DNA from: Bacteriovoracaceae bacterium
GTDB lineage: Bacteria; Bdellovibrionota; Bacteriovoracia; Bacteriovoracales; Bacteriovoracaceae
Direction: 5' to 3'
DNA: 64,000 nucleotides
Assembly: GCA_019752535.1 (NCBI GenBank)
Contig: JAIEMA010000035.1
Span: 1 to 64,000, forward strand
The translations under genes and the position numbers were made by a program. Under the pieces are notes generated by a model. That model was not told the DNA's origin and made no database searches. It saw only the letters and a program-made list of their open reading frames with translations. Positions 1-8,877 of this stretch are shown piece after piece; position 1 is the first letter of the stretch; each line of letters opens with the position of its first letter.

Positions 1-540
1 AAAATCAATAAAGCGCGGATAAGCTGATGCTCCGGCAATAATCATTTTAGGCTTATCACGTTTCGCGATCTCTTCAACTTGATTGTAATCAATCATCTCA
101 GTTTTTGGATCAAGACCGTAGTGAAGAGCTTTGTAGAGCTTCCCGGAAAAATTAACCGGAGAGCCGTGAGTGAGATGCCCGCCTTGCGAGAGATCCATGC
201 CTAAAAAAGCATCTCCAGGATTTAACACGGCCATATAGACGGCCATGTTGGCGCCTGAGCCCGAGTGAGGCTGAACGTTGGCGAATTTAGAATTAAAAAT
301 TTTCTTTAAGCGTTCAATGGCCAATGTTTCAACGTGATCAACAAATTCGCAGCCATTGTAATAGCGTTTGCCCGGATAACCTTCAGCATATTTATTCGTG
401 AGGCAGCTTCCTTGAGCTTCCATCACAGCGCGAGAGCAGTAGTTTTCGGAAGCAATAAGTTCGAGGCCTTCTTCCTGGCGGCCCGCTTCGCTTTGGATAT
501 ATTTAAAAACTTCTGGATCCACTTGCTGTAATTGGCTCAT
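1..540 (-). CDS. glyA: Serine hydroxymethyltransferase, N-terminal part (cut by window edge)
   Basis: PLP enzyme that converts serine and tetrahydrofolate to glycine and methylene-THF in the cytoplasm. The visible 180 codons start at ATG (538-540) and carry family hallmarks: the [10 protein letters not shown] segment near residue 30, the [17 protein letters not shown] segment, and [15 protein letters not shown]. The PLP-binding lysine lies in the missing C-terminal part. The gene follows fabF with only 2 bases between them, so it is probably cotranscribed with the fatty-acid genes. The truncation is a window effect, not a gene defect. Confidence 0.96.
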   Translation of the reverse strand, partial: MSQLQQVDPEVFKYIQSEAGRQEEGLELIASENYCSRAVMEAQGSCLTNKYAEGYPGKRYYNGCEFVDHVETLAIERLKKIFNSKFANVQPHSGSGANMAVYMAVLNPGDAFLGMDLSQGGHLTHGSPVNFSGKLYKALHYGLDPKTEMIDYNQVEEIAKRDKPKMIIAGASAYPRFIDF

Positions 541-542
541 GA

Positions 543-1784
543 CTATCCTTTCTTAAAGAGTGTGCTTGAGTTTGTACCACCAAAGCCAAATGAATTATTC
601 ATGGCATATTGGATGTCTAACTTGCGAGCGGTGTTGGCGACATAATCAAGGTCACAGGCAGGATCTTGGTTTTCTAAATTAATAGTAGGAGGCAAGATTC
701 CAGTCTCCAAAGCTTTAATACAGAAAACACTCTCAAGACCACCGGCCGCACCGAGAAGATGGCCCGTCATTGATTTCGTAGAACTGACAAATAATTTTTT
801 TGCGTGATCACCGAAGACTCGTTTGATGGCATTGGTTTCAGCGACGTCACCGACTGGAGTCGAAGTGCCGTGAGCATTAATGTAGCCCACTTGCTCTTTA
901 GAAATCCCTGCTTGAGTGAGCGCTTGATTCATACAAGGCACAGTGCCTTCACCTTCAGGATGTGGGGCAGTGATGTGGTAAGCATCGTTGGTTGCTCCCC
1001 AGCCAATCACTTCGGCTAAGATTTTCGCTCCACGAGCTTTCGCTTTTTCATAATTTTCTAAAACTAAAATTCCTGCGCCTTCTCCCATAATAAATCCATC
1101 ACGATCTTTATCAAAAGGTCGAGAGGCACGAGCAGGTTCTTCGTTTCTTTTTGAGAGAGCTTTCATCGAAGCAAAACCGGCGATTGTATAACCAGTAATC
1201 ACCGCTTCGGTTCCACCAGTCACGACGGCATCTTGGCGTCCAAGCATAATTTCTGTCGCCGCGGTCCCAATAGCGTGAGCTGAAGAAGCGCAAGCGCTGG
1301 CAATCGAGAAGTTAATTCCTCTAAATCCCCAATGAATGGCCATGAGTCCTGGAGTCATGTTTGGAATGACTGAAGGAATGAAGAAAGGAGAAACTCGGCG
1401 AGCTCCCTTTTCTAAAAAAGTTTTATGGTGCATTTCAATGTGTGGAAATCCACCAAGACCAGTTCCAAGTATCACACCAATTTTTGTGCTTTCATACCCG
1501 GCTTCAAGCAGACCGGCTTGTTTGATCGCTTCATGACCAGCATGAAGACCATACTGATTAAAAAGATCAAAGCGATCTTGCTCTTTCAGCGGCATGAGAT
1601 CTTCTGAGAGTTTGAAGTTTTTGACTTCGCCAGCAAATGTCACCGGCCAATTTGTTGTATCTTGGCGTTCAATGGTTGAGATGCCAGGTTTTCCCGCAAT
1701 GGCATTGGCCCAAACTTCATCGAGTGAATTTCCAAGGCCACAGATGGCCCCAATACCAGTAACAGCTACACGTTGTAATTGCAT
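543..1784 (-). CDS. fabF: 3-oxoacyl-ACP synthase II (KAS II)
   Basis: Elongating condensing enzyme of type II fatty-acid synthesis, joining malonyl-ACP to acyl-ACP. The 413 residues match the usual length. The catalytic triad is visible: the cysteine in [14 protein letters not shown], the histidine in [11 protein letters not shown] and the histidine in [12 protein letters not shown]; the C-terminus has [12 protein letters not shown]. It follows acpP, the classical acpP-fabF order, separated by a strong hairpin that may tune the ratio of ACP to synthase. Confidence 0.97.
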   Translation of the reverse strand: MQLQRVAVTGIGAICGLGNSLDEVWANAIAGKPGISTIERQDTTNWPVTFAGEVKNFKLSEDLMPLKEQDRFDLFNQYGLHAGHEAIKQAGLLEAGYESTKIGVILGTGLGGFPHIEMHHKTFLEKGARRVSPFFIPSVIPNMTPGLMAIHWGFRGINFSIASACASSAHAIGTAATEIMLGRQDAVVTGGTEAVITGYTIAGFASMKALSKRNEEPARASRPFDKDRDGFIMGEGAGILVLENYEKAKARGAKILAEVIGWGATNDAYHITAPHPEGEGTVPCMNQALTQAGISKEQVGYINAHGTSTPVGDVAETNAIKRVFGDHAKKLFVSSTKSMTGHLLGAAGGLESVFCIKALETGILPPTINLENQDPACDLDYVANTARKLDIQYAMNNSFGFGGTNSSTLFKKG

Positions 1785-1804
1785 AAAGAGCCCCTAAAAC
1801 GACA

Positions 1805-1824
1805 AAGGCCCCGTAAGGGGCCTT
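1805..1824 (-). terminator. GC-rich hairpin between acpP and fabF, attenuator or partial terminator
   Basis: An 8-base perfect stem (AAGGCCCC / GGGGCCTT) closes a 4-base loop in the 47-base acpP-fabF spacer. Read on the minus strand it is followed by TTTGTCGTTTT, an imperfect U tract. It may terminate part of the transcripts, leaving more acpP than fabF message, or stabilise the acpP 3' end. The structure is seen; its function is inferred. Confidence 0.6.
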
Positions 1825-1831
1825 GTGTGAG

Positions 1832-2065
1832 TCAGTGTGACTTAGTTTTTAGATAGTTGACGACGTCGCCGATAGACTTCAAGTTTTCAGTTTCATCCTC
1901 TGGGATTTCAACTCCGAACTCGTCTTCCATCTTCATCATCAATTCAACCATATCGAGTGAATCGAGGTTGAGGTCATCAACAAAAGTTGTGCTGATGCTG
2001 ATATTAGCGGCATCCATTTTTGTTGCCTCTGAAACCAATTTGATCACTTTTTCTTGAACTTCCAT
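1832..2065 (-). CDS. acpP: Acyl carrier protein
   Basis: Small acidic carrier protein of 77 residues that holds growing acyl chains on a phosphopantetheine arm. The attachment serine is in the NLDSLDMVEL motif in the middle of the protein, and the helix II/III acidic pattern is typical. A clear Shine-Dalgarno sequence (TTAAGGAG) precedes the ATG. It sits between fabG and fabF as in many proteobacteria. Confidence 0.97.
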   Translation of the reverse strand: MEVQEKVIKLVSEATKMDAANISISTTFVDDLNLDSLDMVELMMKMEDEFGVEIPEDETENLKSIGDVVNYLKTKSH

Positions 2066-2105
2066 TCAGTAACTCCTTAAAGGGGAAATGGTCAGGCTGA
2101 GGGTA

Positions 2106-2858
2106 TTAAATGTAGAGTCCGCCGTCAATTTTTATCACTTCGCCAGTAATATAATTCGATGCGTTACTTAGCAGAAAACACACAAGATTTGCGACATCTT
2201 GCGTTTCTCCAAAGCGACCCAATGGAATATTTTTAGAGTATTCCTCACGGGCCTTCTCTGGAAGGGCCGCTGTCATATCGGTGGCGATGAAACCAGGGCA
2301 GATGGCATTGCATCTGACTTGGCGACTGGAGAGCTCTTTAGCGACTGATTTTGTGTAACCGATGAGTCCCGCTTTTGTAGCTGCATAAACAGTTTGAGCG
2401 GTGTTCCCCATAAGTCCTACGATCGAGCTCATATTCACGATGCTGGCTCCGCCGGCTTTCATTAAATGTTTTGAAAGATAGTTGGTGAGCACCATCGTCG
2501 ATTTCAAATTCACATTCAAAAGATCTTCAACATCATCTGGCTTCACTCTTAGCATGAGTTGATCTTTTGATTTTCCCGCATTGTTCACAAGACCTTGAAG
2601 CGTATTACCTGCAGCAAAATAAGCATCAAGAGCTTCAGTCATGGCCTTCACATCTGTGATATCAAATTTTAAAGCTGTCGCTTTGCCACCAGCTGCTTCA
2701 ATGGCACCAGCGAGCTCTTTAGCTTGAGCTTCATCACCACGATAGTTGAAAACAACGTGAGCTTTTTGAGCCGCAAGACTTAAAGCAATGGTTTTACCAA
2801 TGCCACGGCTGGCACCAGTGACGAGAATAGATTTTGAACTTAAGTCAGATAAAATCAT
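2106..2858 (-). CDS. fabG: 3-oxoacyl-ACP reductase
   Basis: NADPH-dependent short-chain dehydrogenase that reduces 3-ketoacyl-ACP. The 250 residues show the Rossmann motif GASRGIG near residue 15, NNAG, the catalytic serine in NMSSIVG and YxxxK in VYAATKAG, followed by CPGFIATDM. The start codon overlaps the fabD stop by 4 bases (ATGA), which implies translational coupling. Confidence 0.96.
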   Translation of the reverse strand: MILSDLSSKSILVTGASRGIGKTIALSLAAQKAHVVFNYRGDEAQAKELAGAIEAAGGKATALKFDITDVKAMTEALDAYFAAGNTLQGLVNNAGKSKDQLMLRVKPDDVEDLLNVNLKSTMVLTNYLSKHLMKAGGASIVNMSSIVGLMGNTAQTVYAATKAGLIGYTKSVAKELSSRQVRCNAICPGFIATDMTAALPEKAREEYSKNIPLGRFGETQDVANLVCFLLSNASNYITGEVIKIDGGLYI

Positions 2859-3802
2859 GCTAAAAACTCCGGCAATTTTTCGAAGGCACCGGCCGTATCA
2901 AGAGAGAGGCAAGTGGATTCAGGTTGGATTCGTTTGATTAGTCCGGCCAAAACTTTTCCTGGGCCGACTTCAATATATTTTGTTCCAGCAGGTAGAGATT
3001 CAATAGACTGCGTCCAGCGGACACTTCCGCACACTTGATCCACCAGACGTTTTTTGATTCCTTGTGAATCACTTCCTGCGGGATACATTTTGGCATCAAT
3101 GTTGGCGATGTAACTGGCGTGTGTGGGATGAAGTTGAATTGAGTTTAAATATTTCTCCATCACAACTGCCGCCGGCTGCATCAGTGTGGAGTGAAAAGGA
3201 GCAGAGACATTAAGTGGAATGGCTCCGTGCTTCTCTGGACAATTTTCAGCCAGCCATGCAACGGCGCGATCACAAGCAGCCGCGTGACCAGAGATGACGA
3301 TTTGTTTCGGGTCATTGAAATTGGCAGGCATCACACTTTCATTATGTGTGCTCGCAGCTTGGCAGGCTTTCTCCACCCAGTCTTGACCAATTTTTAAAAT
3401 AGCGATCATCTTTCCTGCGCCAACAGGCACAGCTTCTTGCATGGATTTTCCACGAAGATTGACGGCTTTGACGGCATCTTCAAAATTTAAAGCACCCGCT
3501 GCTACAAGAGCAGCGTATTCACCCACCGAGTGTCCTAAAACGCGATCAATAGAGACGCCCATGGCTTGAAGTTTTGGTTTTAGCATCTCAAACATCGCAA
3601 CCGAATGAGTGACGATCGCGGGTTGAGTAAATTCTGTGAGTTTAAGTTTATCCTCTGGGCCTTCAAGGCAGAGCTGAGAGATTGAAAATCCCAGCGCTTT
3701 GTCGGCAAGATTAAAATAGTCAAAAGCAGGATCAGTTTTAAATGTCGATCCCATTCCTACATACTGTGAACCTTGACCAGGAAAAACGAGAGTGACTCCC
3801 AT
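2855..3802 (-). CDS. fabD: Malonyl-CoA:ACP transacylase
   Basis: Loads malonyl groups onto ACP. FVFPGQGSQ-type start (TLVFPGQGSQYVGMG), the nucleophile elbow GHSVGEYAA and the histidine in VSAPFHSTLM are all present. The frame stays open to 3853, but the ATG at 3802 has TAAGGAG directly upstream and begins at the usual family N-terminus, giving 315 residues; the longer form would overlap fabH. It lies between fabH and fabG. Confidence 0.95.
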   Translation of the reverse strand: MGVTLVFPGQGSQYVGMGSTFKTDPAFDYFNLADKALGFSISQLCLEGPEDKLKLTEFTQPAIVTHSVAMFEMLKPKLQAMGVSIDRVLGHSVGEYAALVAAGALNFEDAVKAVNLRGKSMQEAVPVGAGKMIAILKIGQDWVEKACQAASTHNESVMPANFNDPKQIVISGHAAACDRAVAWLAENCPEKHGAIPLNVSAPFHSTLMQPAAVVMEKYLNSIQLHPTHASYIANIDAKMYPAGSDSQGIKKRLVDQVCGSVRWTQSIESLPAGTKYIEVGPGKVLAGLIKRIQPESTCLSLDTAGAFEKLPEFLA

Positions 3803-3812
3803 AATTTGCTCC

Positions 3813-4811
3813 TTAGTATTTAAGTAGAATTCCACCTGAAGTAAGACCCGCACCGAAAGCAGCGAGCATTAATGTTTGTCCGCGCTTGATACGTCCATCA
3901 CGAATAGCTTCATCGATGGCAATGGGTACAGTCGCTGAAGAGGTATTGGCGAATTTGTTCACATTCACGACGGCTTTCTCAAGAGGGAAGTTGAAGCGAT
4001 TAGCGACGGCTTCAATGATTCGAAGATTGGCCTGATGAGGAATAAACCAATCGACCTGGTCCATATTGATTTTGGCATCACTTAAAAGTTGCTCGCAATG
4101 ATGAGCCATGGTTTTAACGGCTGATTTGAAAACTTCTTTGCCATCCATCACCACACACTGGACATCAGTGCCCACGTTGGTCTCATTGATAGGAATCGCA
4201 GCGCCACCGCCACGAAGCATGAGATGTTCACCTTTAGTGGCATCGGCTCCAAGAACTTGAGCGAGCACACCTGATGAATCCCCAGCAGGAACTTGACCTA
4301 AAATAGTTACGCCACAGCCGTCACCAAAAAGAATGCAGGTGTTGCGATCTTTCCAGTTGTTAAATCCACTGGTCATCTCACTTCCCACAACCATGATTTT
4401 TTTGTACATGCCAGAGCGAATCATGGCATCGGCGATCGTGAAGGCATAAACCCAACCTGTGCAGGCTGCGTTCATATCAAGGCAGCCACAACCATTAGTG
4501 ATCCCAAGTTTTAATTGCAACTGTGTCGCTGTGTTGGGAAAAAACATGTCTGGGAAAGTAGTAGAAAATAAAATGAGATCAATATCGTTTGGCTGAAGGT
4601 TCGCCGCCTCAAGAGCTTTGCGAGCTGCTTTCTCGGCCATCGTGCTTGGGATATCAACTTTTGGATCTGCGATTCTTCGCTCGTGAATCCCCGTTCTCTC
4701 GACGATCCACTGGTGAGAGGTATCAACAAGTTTAGAAATTTCTTCGTTAGTCATGATTCTAGGTGGGACATAGTGACCAGTGCCTAAAATCTTTGTTTGG
4801 AAACGAGACAT
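3813..4811 (-). CDS. fabH: 3-oxoacyl-ACP synthase III (KAS III)
   Basis: Starts fatty-acid synthesis by condensing acetyl-CoA, or another short acyl-CoA, with malonyl-ACP. The 332 residues carry the active cysteine in MNAACTGWVYAF, the histidine in IPHQANLRI and the asparagine in NKFANTSSATVP. It lies downstream of rpmF but a strong terminator separates them, and plsX, which normally lies between, is absent. The gene may therefore use its own promoter or read-through. Confidence 0.96.
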   Translation of the reverse strand: MSRFQTKILGTGHYVPPRIMTNEEISKLVDTSHQWIVERTGIHERRIADPKVDIPSTMAEKAARKALEAANLQPNDIDLILFSTTFPDMFFPNTATQLQLKLGITNGCGCLDMNAACTGWVYAFTIADAMIRSGMYKKIMVVGSEMTSGFNNWKDRNTCILFGDGCGVTILGQVPAGDSSGVLAQVLGADATKGEHLMLRGGGAAIPINETNVGTDVQCVVMDGKEVFKSAVKTMAHHCEQLLSDAKINMDQVDWFIPHQANLRIIEAVANRFNFPLEKAVVNVNKFANTSSATVPIAIDEAIRDGRIKRGQTLMLAAFGAGLTSGGILLKY

Positions 4812-4830
4812 GTTTCTCTCCCTCTTTGAA

Positions 4831-4863
4831 ACAAAAAAGCCTTCTTTTGAGAAGGCTTTTTGT
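4831..4863 (-). terminator. Strong intrinsic terminator between rpmF and fabH
   Basis: An 11-base stem, AAAAAGCCTTC (4834-4844) paired with GAAGGCTTTTT (4851-4861), closes a 6-base loop. A/T runs on both sides make it able to act in either direction. In context it ends the yceD-rpmF transcript before fabH. Confidence 0.85.
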
Positions 4864-4890
4864 TAAGGTCAGATTCAGAATTTCAACAGA

Positions 4891-5100
4891 TTAGGCTTCA
4901 GCCTCAGCAGTTGCTTTTTCTTTCACTTCAACAACTTGCTTACCTTTGTAGTGACCGCAAGATGGACACACGTGGTGTGGCATAGTGTAGTCGCCGCAAT
5001 TCGCACAAGACATTGGGAATTTGCGGTAAAGCTTGTGATGTTGGCCGGCACGACGGAGACCTTTACGAGATACGCTCGTGCGCTTCTTTGGAACAGCCAC
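4891..5100 (-). CDS. rpmF: 50S ribosomal protein L32
   Basis: Zinc-ribbon ribosomal protein of 69 residues. The N-terminus MAVPKKRTSVSRKGLRRAG is the L32 signature, and two CxxC pairs (CANC and CPSC) form the zinc ribbon. Start is GTG at 5098-5100, supported by GGAGG six bases upstream and by the family N-terminus. The tail is longer and more acidic (KEKATAEAEA) than in E. coli. Confidence 0.97.
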   Translation of the reverse strand: MAVPKKRTSVSRKGLRRAGQHHKLYRKFPMSCANCGDYTMPHHVCPSCGHYKGKQVVEVKEKATAEAEA

Positions 5101-5147
5101 AGTAATCCTCCAGGAAATCGTTCAATTCAGTTAAAAAATAGTCCCTA

Positions 5148-5176
5148 TTTCTATGACACTTGTTCGCGCTTGCCAA
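5148..5176 (-). promoter_or_regulatory. Probable sigma-70 promoter for rpmF
   Basis: On the minus strand a -35 box TTGGCA (5171-5176) and a -10 box TAGAAA (5148-5153) are spaced exactly 17 bases. The site lies in the 91-base yceD-rpmF spacer and would give a leader of about 40 bases. It would let rpmF be expressed apart from yceD. Identified by eye only. Confidence 0.5.
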
Positions 5177-5191
5177 GGATATTTTTAAGTT

Positions 5192-5743
5192 CTATTGGCG
5201 CATCTTGTCAGCATCAATCGTCCCATCGAGAGGACTGTCTGCGTCAAGCTTCGGATAAGTGTTATAGTTCATATAAATCTGCTCATGAATCATTTCATTG
5301 AGCTCAACATGGTTTTTCTTGTACCCATAAAGATCGCGGGTCTCTCCGTCGATCCAGATTTCGCCTGTTTCGGCATACTCTTCAGACTGCAATACGGCTT
5401 CCGGAGCAAAGCAGGTATTAAATTCTGCATGAACAGAGTCTTTCATGGTCTTAAGAGTGCGGACGCATTCTGTGGCGTAATTCGCGTCCACAGTGCCCTT
5501 AACGAGAAGATATTCACCAATTTCGCCCTTAAACTTTTTAGTCAGCTCGATTCGAATGTTGATATCAGTCTCTAGAATCCATTCTTCAGGAGTTTTTTCA
5601 GATGCGTTCTCATTGAGCTCAACTAAAATGGCCTTTACCCAAGGAGCAGATTTATCTAATGAATGGGTGACTGTGGCATTGATCGGCAATTTGCTGATGT
5701 TGAGATTTGATTCAAGATGGTTTTCTAATGGGTTCTTCATCAT
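5192..5743 (-). CDS. yceD: YceD/DUF177 family protein
   Basis: Conserved protein of unknown biochemical role that usually precedes rpmF; in plants and bacteria the family is linked to 23S rRNA accumulation. The 183 residues contain the family core around residues 85-150 (ECVRTLKTMKD, then FNTCFAPEA, then the acidic GEIWIDGETRDLYGY). Neighbourhood with rpmF supports the call. Two adjacent ATGs (5741-5743 and 5738-5740) follow AAAGGAT; either could be used. Confidence 0.85.
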   Translation of the reverse strand: MMKNPLENHLESNLNISKLPINATVTHSLDKSAPWVKAILVELNENASEKTPEEWILETDINIRIELTKKFKGEIGEYLLVKGTVDANYATECVRTLKTMKDSVHAEFNTCFAPEAVLQSEEYAETGEIWIDGETRDLYGYKKNHVELNEMIHEQIYMNYNTYPKLDADSPLDGTIDADKMRQ

Positions 5744-5781
5744 CTATCCTTTAAGGGTGTGCTCTTAATTAAACGAATGAG

Positions 5782-6312
5782 ATGAGAATGGAAAGCCCCC
5801 CTAATTTACAAATTGTCCTCACTGGCTTTAGTGGATCAGGGAAAACTACTGTTTTAAAGTGTTTGCAGCACAATTTGAGATCCAAAAACTTTGAAGCCGT
5901 TGATTTAGATGACTTATCTGTGACTGGTTTCTCCTCGATTGCTGAGCTCGTAGAAGAAAAGGGCTGGGATTTTTTTAGGGCAAAAGAGAAATCCTCTCTA
6001 GAGCAGGTCCTAAAGCAGAACAAAAATCTCGTTTTGGCCCTAGGTGGTGGCAGTCTCGATAAGGGGAGAGAAATTCTCGATCAATTCCCTCAGGTGAGGC
6101 TCATTCACCTTCAAGTGAGTTTTGAGCAGTGTTGGGAGAGAATTTCGCAATCTCAAGCCTCAAGGCCCTTGGTCGCCAGAGGACGAGATGAACTTAAAAA
6201 GCTCTATGAAGAGCGTCAAAAGCAGTACCTAAGAGCTCATTTTTCTGTCGATGGGACTCAGTCACCAGAGCAAGTGGCGCTAGCCATTCAAGGTCTGCTC
6301 GGGCTAGCCTAA
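5782..6312 (+). CDS. aroK: Shikimate kinase
   Basis: Phosphorylates shikimate at the 3-hydroxyl in chorismate and aromatic amino-acid synthesis. The P-loop GFSGSGKT is at residues 15-22, DLDD at 41-44, the shikimate-binding FRAKE at about 65-69, GGG at 88-90 and the lid arginine in SRPLVARGR at about 128. Length 176 is usual. ATG 5788 is an alternative start. The gene opens a plus-strand operon and is divergent from yceD with only 38 bases between. Confidence 0.92.
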   Translation: MRMESPPNLQIVLTGFSGSGKTTVLKCLQHNLRSKNFEAVDLDDLSVTGFSSIAELVEEKGWDFFRAKEKSSLEQVLKQNKNLVLALGGGSLDKGREILDQFPQVRLIHLQVSFEQCWERISQSQASRPLVARGRDELKKLYEERQKQYLRAHFSVDGTQSPEQVALAIQGLLGLA

Positions 6313-6338
6313 GAGTGTCAAAACCAAGGAGCGGTTTT

Positions 6339-7775
6339 ATGTCTCAAACTGAATTTAAAAAACGTGATCTCTCTGTCGCCATTTTGATGGAAGATGCCAT
6401 CAGTGCCCAGGAAATTTCTGAGGCCTTGAGAGAGGTTGGGATTTTTGCCCATTATTATCGCGAGCTCGATGAGTTTTGGATGGCCGCTAAAATCGAAGTC
6501 CCTGATCTGGCCATCGTTGATGTCGCCAAGATGAGTTTTGGTGCGACAAAGTTTAAAGATCATCCTCGTGTTAAAGACGGATCACTCACAACAGTTTTTT
6601 ATCACAAGACTGAAACTCAATTTCTTCTTCAATCCACTTTTAGCCTTCATGCTTATGCCTATGTTCATGGCGAGACAGCACTCGTGCCACAAGTGACTGC
6701 GATATGTGAGCGCCGTAAAAAAGAATTAGCGATGGAAATTAGAAATCGCGAACTCGAGGAGAGAGTTTCAAGATTGCAGACTCGCTCAAGCCGATTGATT
6801 AGCGAGAAGAGTGCCGGAGAGCAGTTTAAAGCTCAATTTGAATTTATAGATTCGATGATTCGCTCCCTTGAAGAAGAAGCTTCTAGCAAAGATTTTGTCG
6901 CTGCCCTTTTTGAAAAGTTTTCTCAATGGGAGCCCGTTCGCCATATTGCTATGTATGAGTTGGGTCACAACCGTCAAAAATTAGTCTCACCGGCCATTCA
7001 TCGTCCAAAGTGGATTACACTTCCAGGACTTTGGATTGGAAAAGATTGTCAGCAGGGAATTGAACCTTTTGCGATTGATATGGGATGGCAAGTGGTTCGT
7101 GATTTATTTGAGAATGAGCCTGTCGAATTGAAGCTACTTGGTGGAGCTGTTCATCCCGATATGTTGATCTATGTTGAGGTTGATCAAGAACGCCTAATGG
7201 AATTCCCATGGGATCTTATGGGTCAGATGTTGACCGGAGCTTACCGTCGCTGGAAGCTCACGCGTGAGATGCCAAGACCACAAATGCAAGCTCGCCCCGT
7301 TTGGGATGCGCTTGATCAGCTTGATAAACTTCACCATCATCAAGTGGAAGCGAGTGAGAAAATTGTATTGATTAGCCTCACTCCATTAATGAATCTTATT
7401 AAAAAGAAAACGGGCAATCGCTTTCATTTCACACCTTGCTTCAATGATTTCTTCTTGCAGTTAGGAAATGCTCTTCATGAATCGACACGTTTCAGTTTCA
7501 TGGGGCCTTGGCATGTGGTTTTATTTGTTCAACAACCTTTCTTGGAGCGCGACTTTAATCAGGCCCGCGATCTCGTCACAAGTTTTGCTTTCTGGCGCTA
7601 CTTTGAAGATGAAACAAAACTTTTAGGCGAAGAGGCCAAGCCTACAATTAAACTAATCGCACCATCTGCTGTGAATTATCTTAGAGTTTTAGAGAGAGAG
7701 TTTGATGAACTCCCTATCCTAGAAGCTCAAGCGAAAATGCAGATGCGAAATACTACGAATCCAGCGGCTCATTAA
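6339..7775 (+). CDS. Unrecognised signalling-type protein with pseudo-receiver N-terminus
   Basis: Function not recognised. Residues about 10-110 have a receiver-like alpha/beta rhythm with an aspartate after the third strand (AIVDVAK), but lack the N-terminal acidic pair and the switch lysine, so they are probably a degenerate receiver. A charged coiled coil follows (about 125-170, with ELEERVSRLQTR), then about 300 residues of mixed alpha/beta sequence that I cannot assign. The frame opens with a GTG at 6315, but ATG 6339 has AAGGAG seven bases upstream and gives 478 residues. It lies between aroK and alr with 3 bases to alr. Confidence 0.75.
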   Translation: MSQTEFKKRDLSVAILMEDAISAQEISEALREVGIFAHYYRELDEFWMAAKIEVPDLAIVDVAKMSFGATKFKDHPRVKDGSLTTVFYHKTETQFLLQSTFSLHAYAYVHGETALVPQVTAICERRKKELAMEIRNRELEERVSRLQTRSSRLISEKSAGEQFKAQFEFIDSMIRSLEEEASSKDFVAALFEKFSQWEPVRHIAMYELGHNRQKLVSPAIHRPKWITLPGLWIGKDCQQGIEPFAIDMGWQVVRDLFENEPVELKLLGGAVHPDMLIYVEVDQERLMEFPWDLMGQMLTGAYRRWKLTREMPRPQMQARPVWDALDQLDKLHHHQVEASEKIVLISLTPLMNLIKKKTGNRFHFTPCFNDFFLQLGNALHESTRFSFMGPWHVVLFVQQPFLERDFNQARDLVTSFAFWRYFEDETKLLGEEAKPTIKLIAPSAVNYLRVLEREFDELPILEAQAKMQMRNTTNPAAH

Positions 7776-7778
7776 GTT

Positions 7779-8873
7779 ATGCGTGCCCACACTTTTTTAG
7801 AAGTTTATTGGGCGCGCTTAGCGCATAACTGGGAAGTTATCCAGAAGCTGGCTCCACAATCTCAAATTATGCCTATGATTAAGGCCAATGCTTACGGGCA
7901 TGGGTTAGTGGCGATAGGGCAATTTTTATCTGAGGAATTAAAAGCCAAAGCCCTTGGAGTGGCCACACTTGGAGAAGCGGAAGCTGTCTCTCATTTGAAT
8001 AAGGTTTATGTTTTCTCAGACACTTTGGTCAGTGATCGTGAGTATCACGCGAGATACAGTGGTCATAATATAATTCCAGTCATTCACGATATGAAATCTC
8101 TTGAGATGTTTCTCAACGATCGCTGCTTCAAGCATTTGCCACTAGTGATTAAATTAAATACTGGGATGAATCGCTTAGGTCTGCCCGAAAGTGAGTGGGA
8201 AAGTGCAGCGCTTGAGATTGTCAAAAGTGGCAGAAAAAATATCCATCACCTCATGACTCATTTCGCTCGCTCTTTTAATGAAATTAAAGCTGGAGACACG
8301 ACCCATCAGCAAGCTGATCTTTTTAAAAAAGCTCTCAGTCTTTTTAAATCACATGGAATAAGTGTGGATGAAACATCTCTCGCCAACTCTGGTGCTATAG
8401 AGCAGCGGTTTGCCACAAATGAAACTTGGGTGAGACCAGGACTCATGCTCTATGGCCCTCCAAGTGCCAAAGAGCAAACAAAGATGGTGTCCTCATTAGT
8501 CACTCACGTCATGAATGTTTTTGAGGTGAAGAAGGGGATGAGTATCGGATATGGGGAGAGTCTTGCGCCTCATGATGGAACGATAGCCGTTCTTCCGATT
8601 GGCTATGGCGATGGTTACCCTACTCAAAGTAGCGGATTTGAACTGAGTGTGAATGGAATGAATGCCAAAGTGTTTGGTCGTGTGAATATGGATATGACTT
8701 TTTTACTATTTGGTCATGATAGTCAAAATAAAATTAAGTTGAACGATGAAGTGCGTTTTTGGAATGAAAATCCTCAAGAGCTTCTTTCTTGGGCTGAGCA
8801 CATGAAGACTCATGCTTATCAAGCTCTGTGTGGCGTGAGTTCTCGCGTTCCACGGCTTTATCGTTTAGGATAA
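7779..8873 (+). CDS. alr: Alanine racemase
   Basis: PLP enzyme that interconverts L- and D-alanine for peptidoglycan. The PLP lysine is K35 in MIKANAYGHG and the second catalytic base is Tyr258 in IGYGES. Substrate and PLP segments NTGMNRLG, RPGLMLYG and GRVNMDM are all present. The 364 residues match the family. It is followed after 4 bases by the lipid-transport genes, so envelope functions appear grouped. Confidence 0.95.
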   Translation: MRAHTFLEVYWARLAHNWEVIQKLAPQSQIMPMIKANAYGHGLVAIGQFLSEELKAKALGVATLGEAEAVSHLNKVYVFSDTLVSDREYHARYSGHNIIPVIHDMKSLEMFLNDRCFKHLPLVIKLNTGMNRLGLPESEWESAALEIVKSGRKNIHHLMTHFARSFNEIKAGDTTHQQADLFKKALSLFKSHGISVDETSLANSGAIEQRFATNETWVRPGLMLYGPPSAKEQTKMVSSLVTHVMNVFEVKKGMSIGYGESLAPHDGTIAVLPIGYGDGYPTQSSGFELSVNGMNAKVFGRVNMDMTFLLFGHDSQNKIKLNDEVRFWNENPQELLSWAEHMKTHAYQALCGVSSRVPRLYRLG

Positions 8874-8877
8874 TGAC

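Noticed and set aside
3803-3853. N-terminal extension of FabD
   Set aside because: It overlaps the end of fabH, lacks family residues, and ATG 3802 has a strong Shine-Dalgarno.
5493-5768. Plus-strand open frame opposite yceD
   Set aside because: It is a shadow of the yceD coding strand with no family features; YceD has conserved context beside rpmF.
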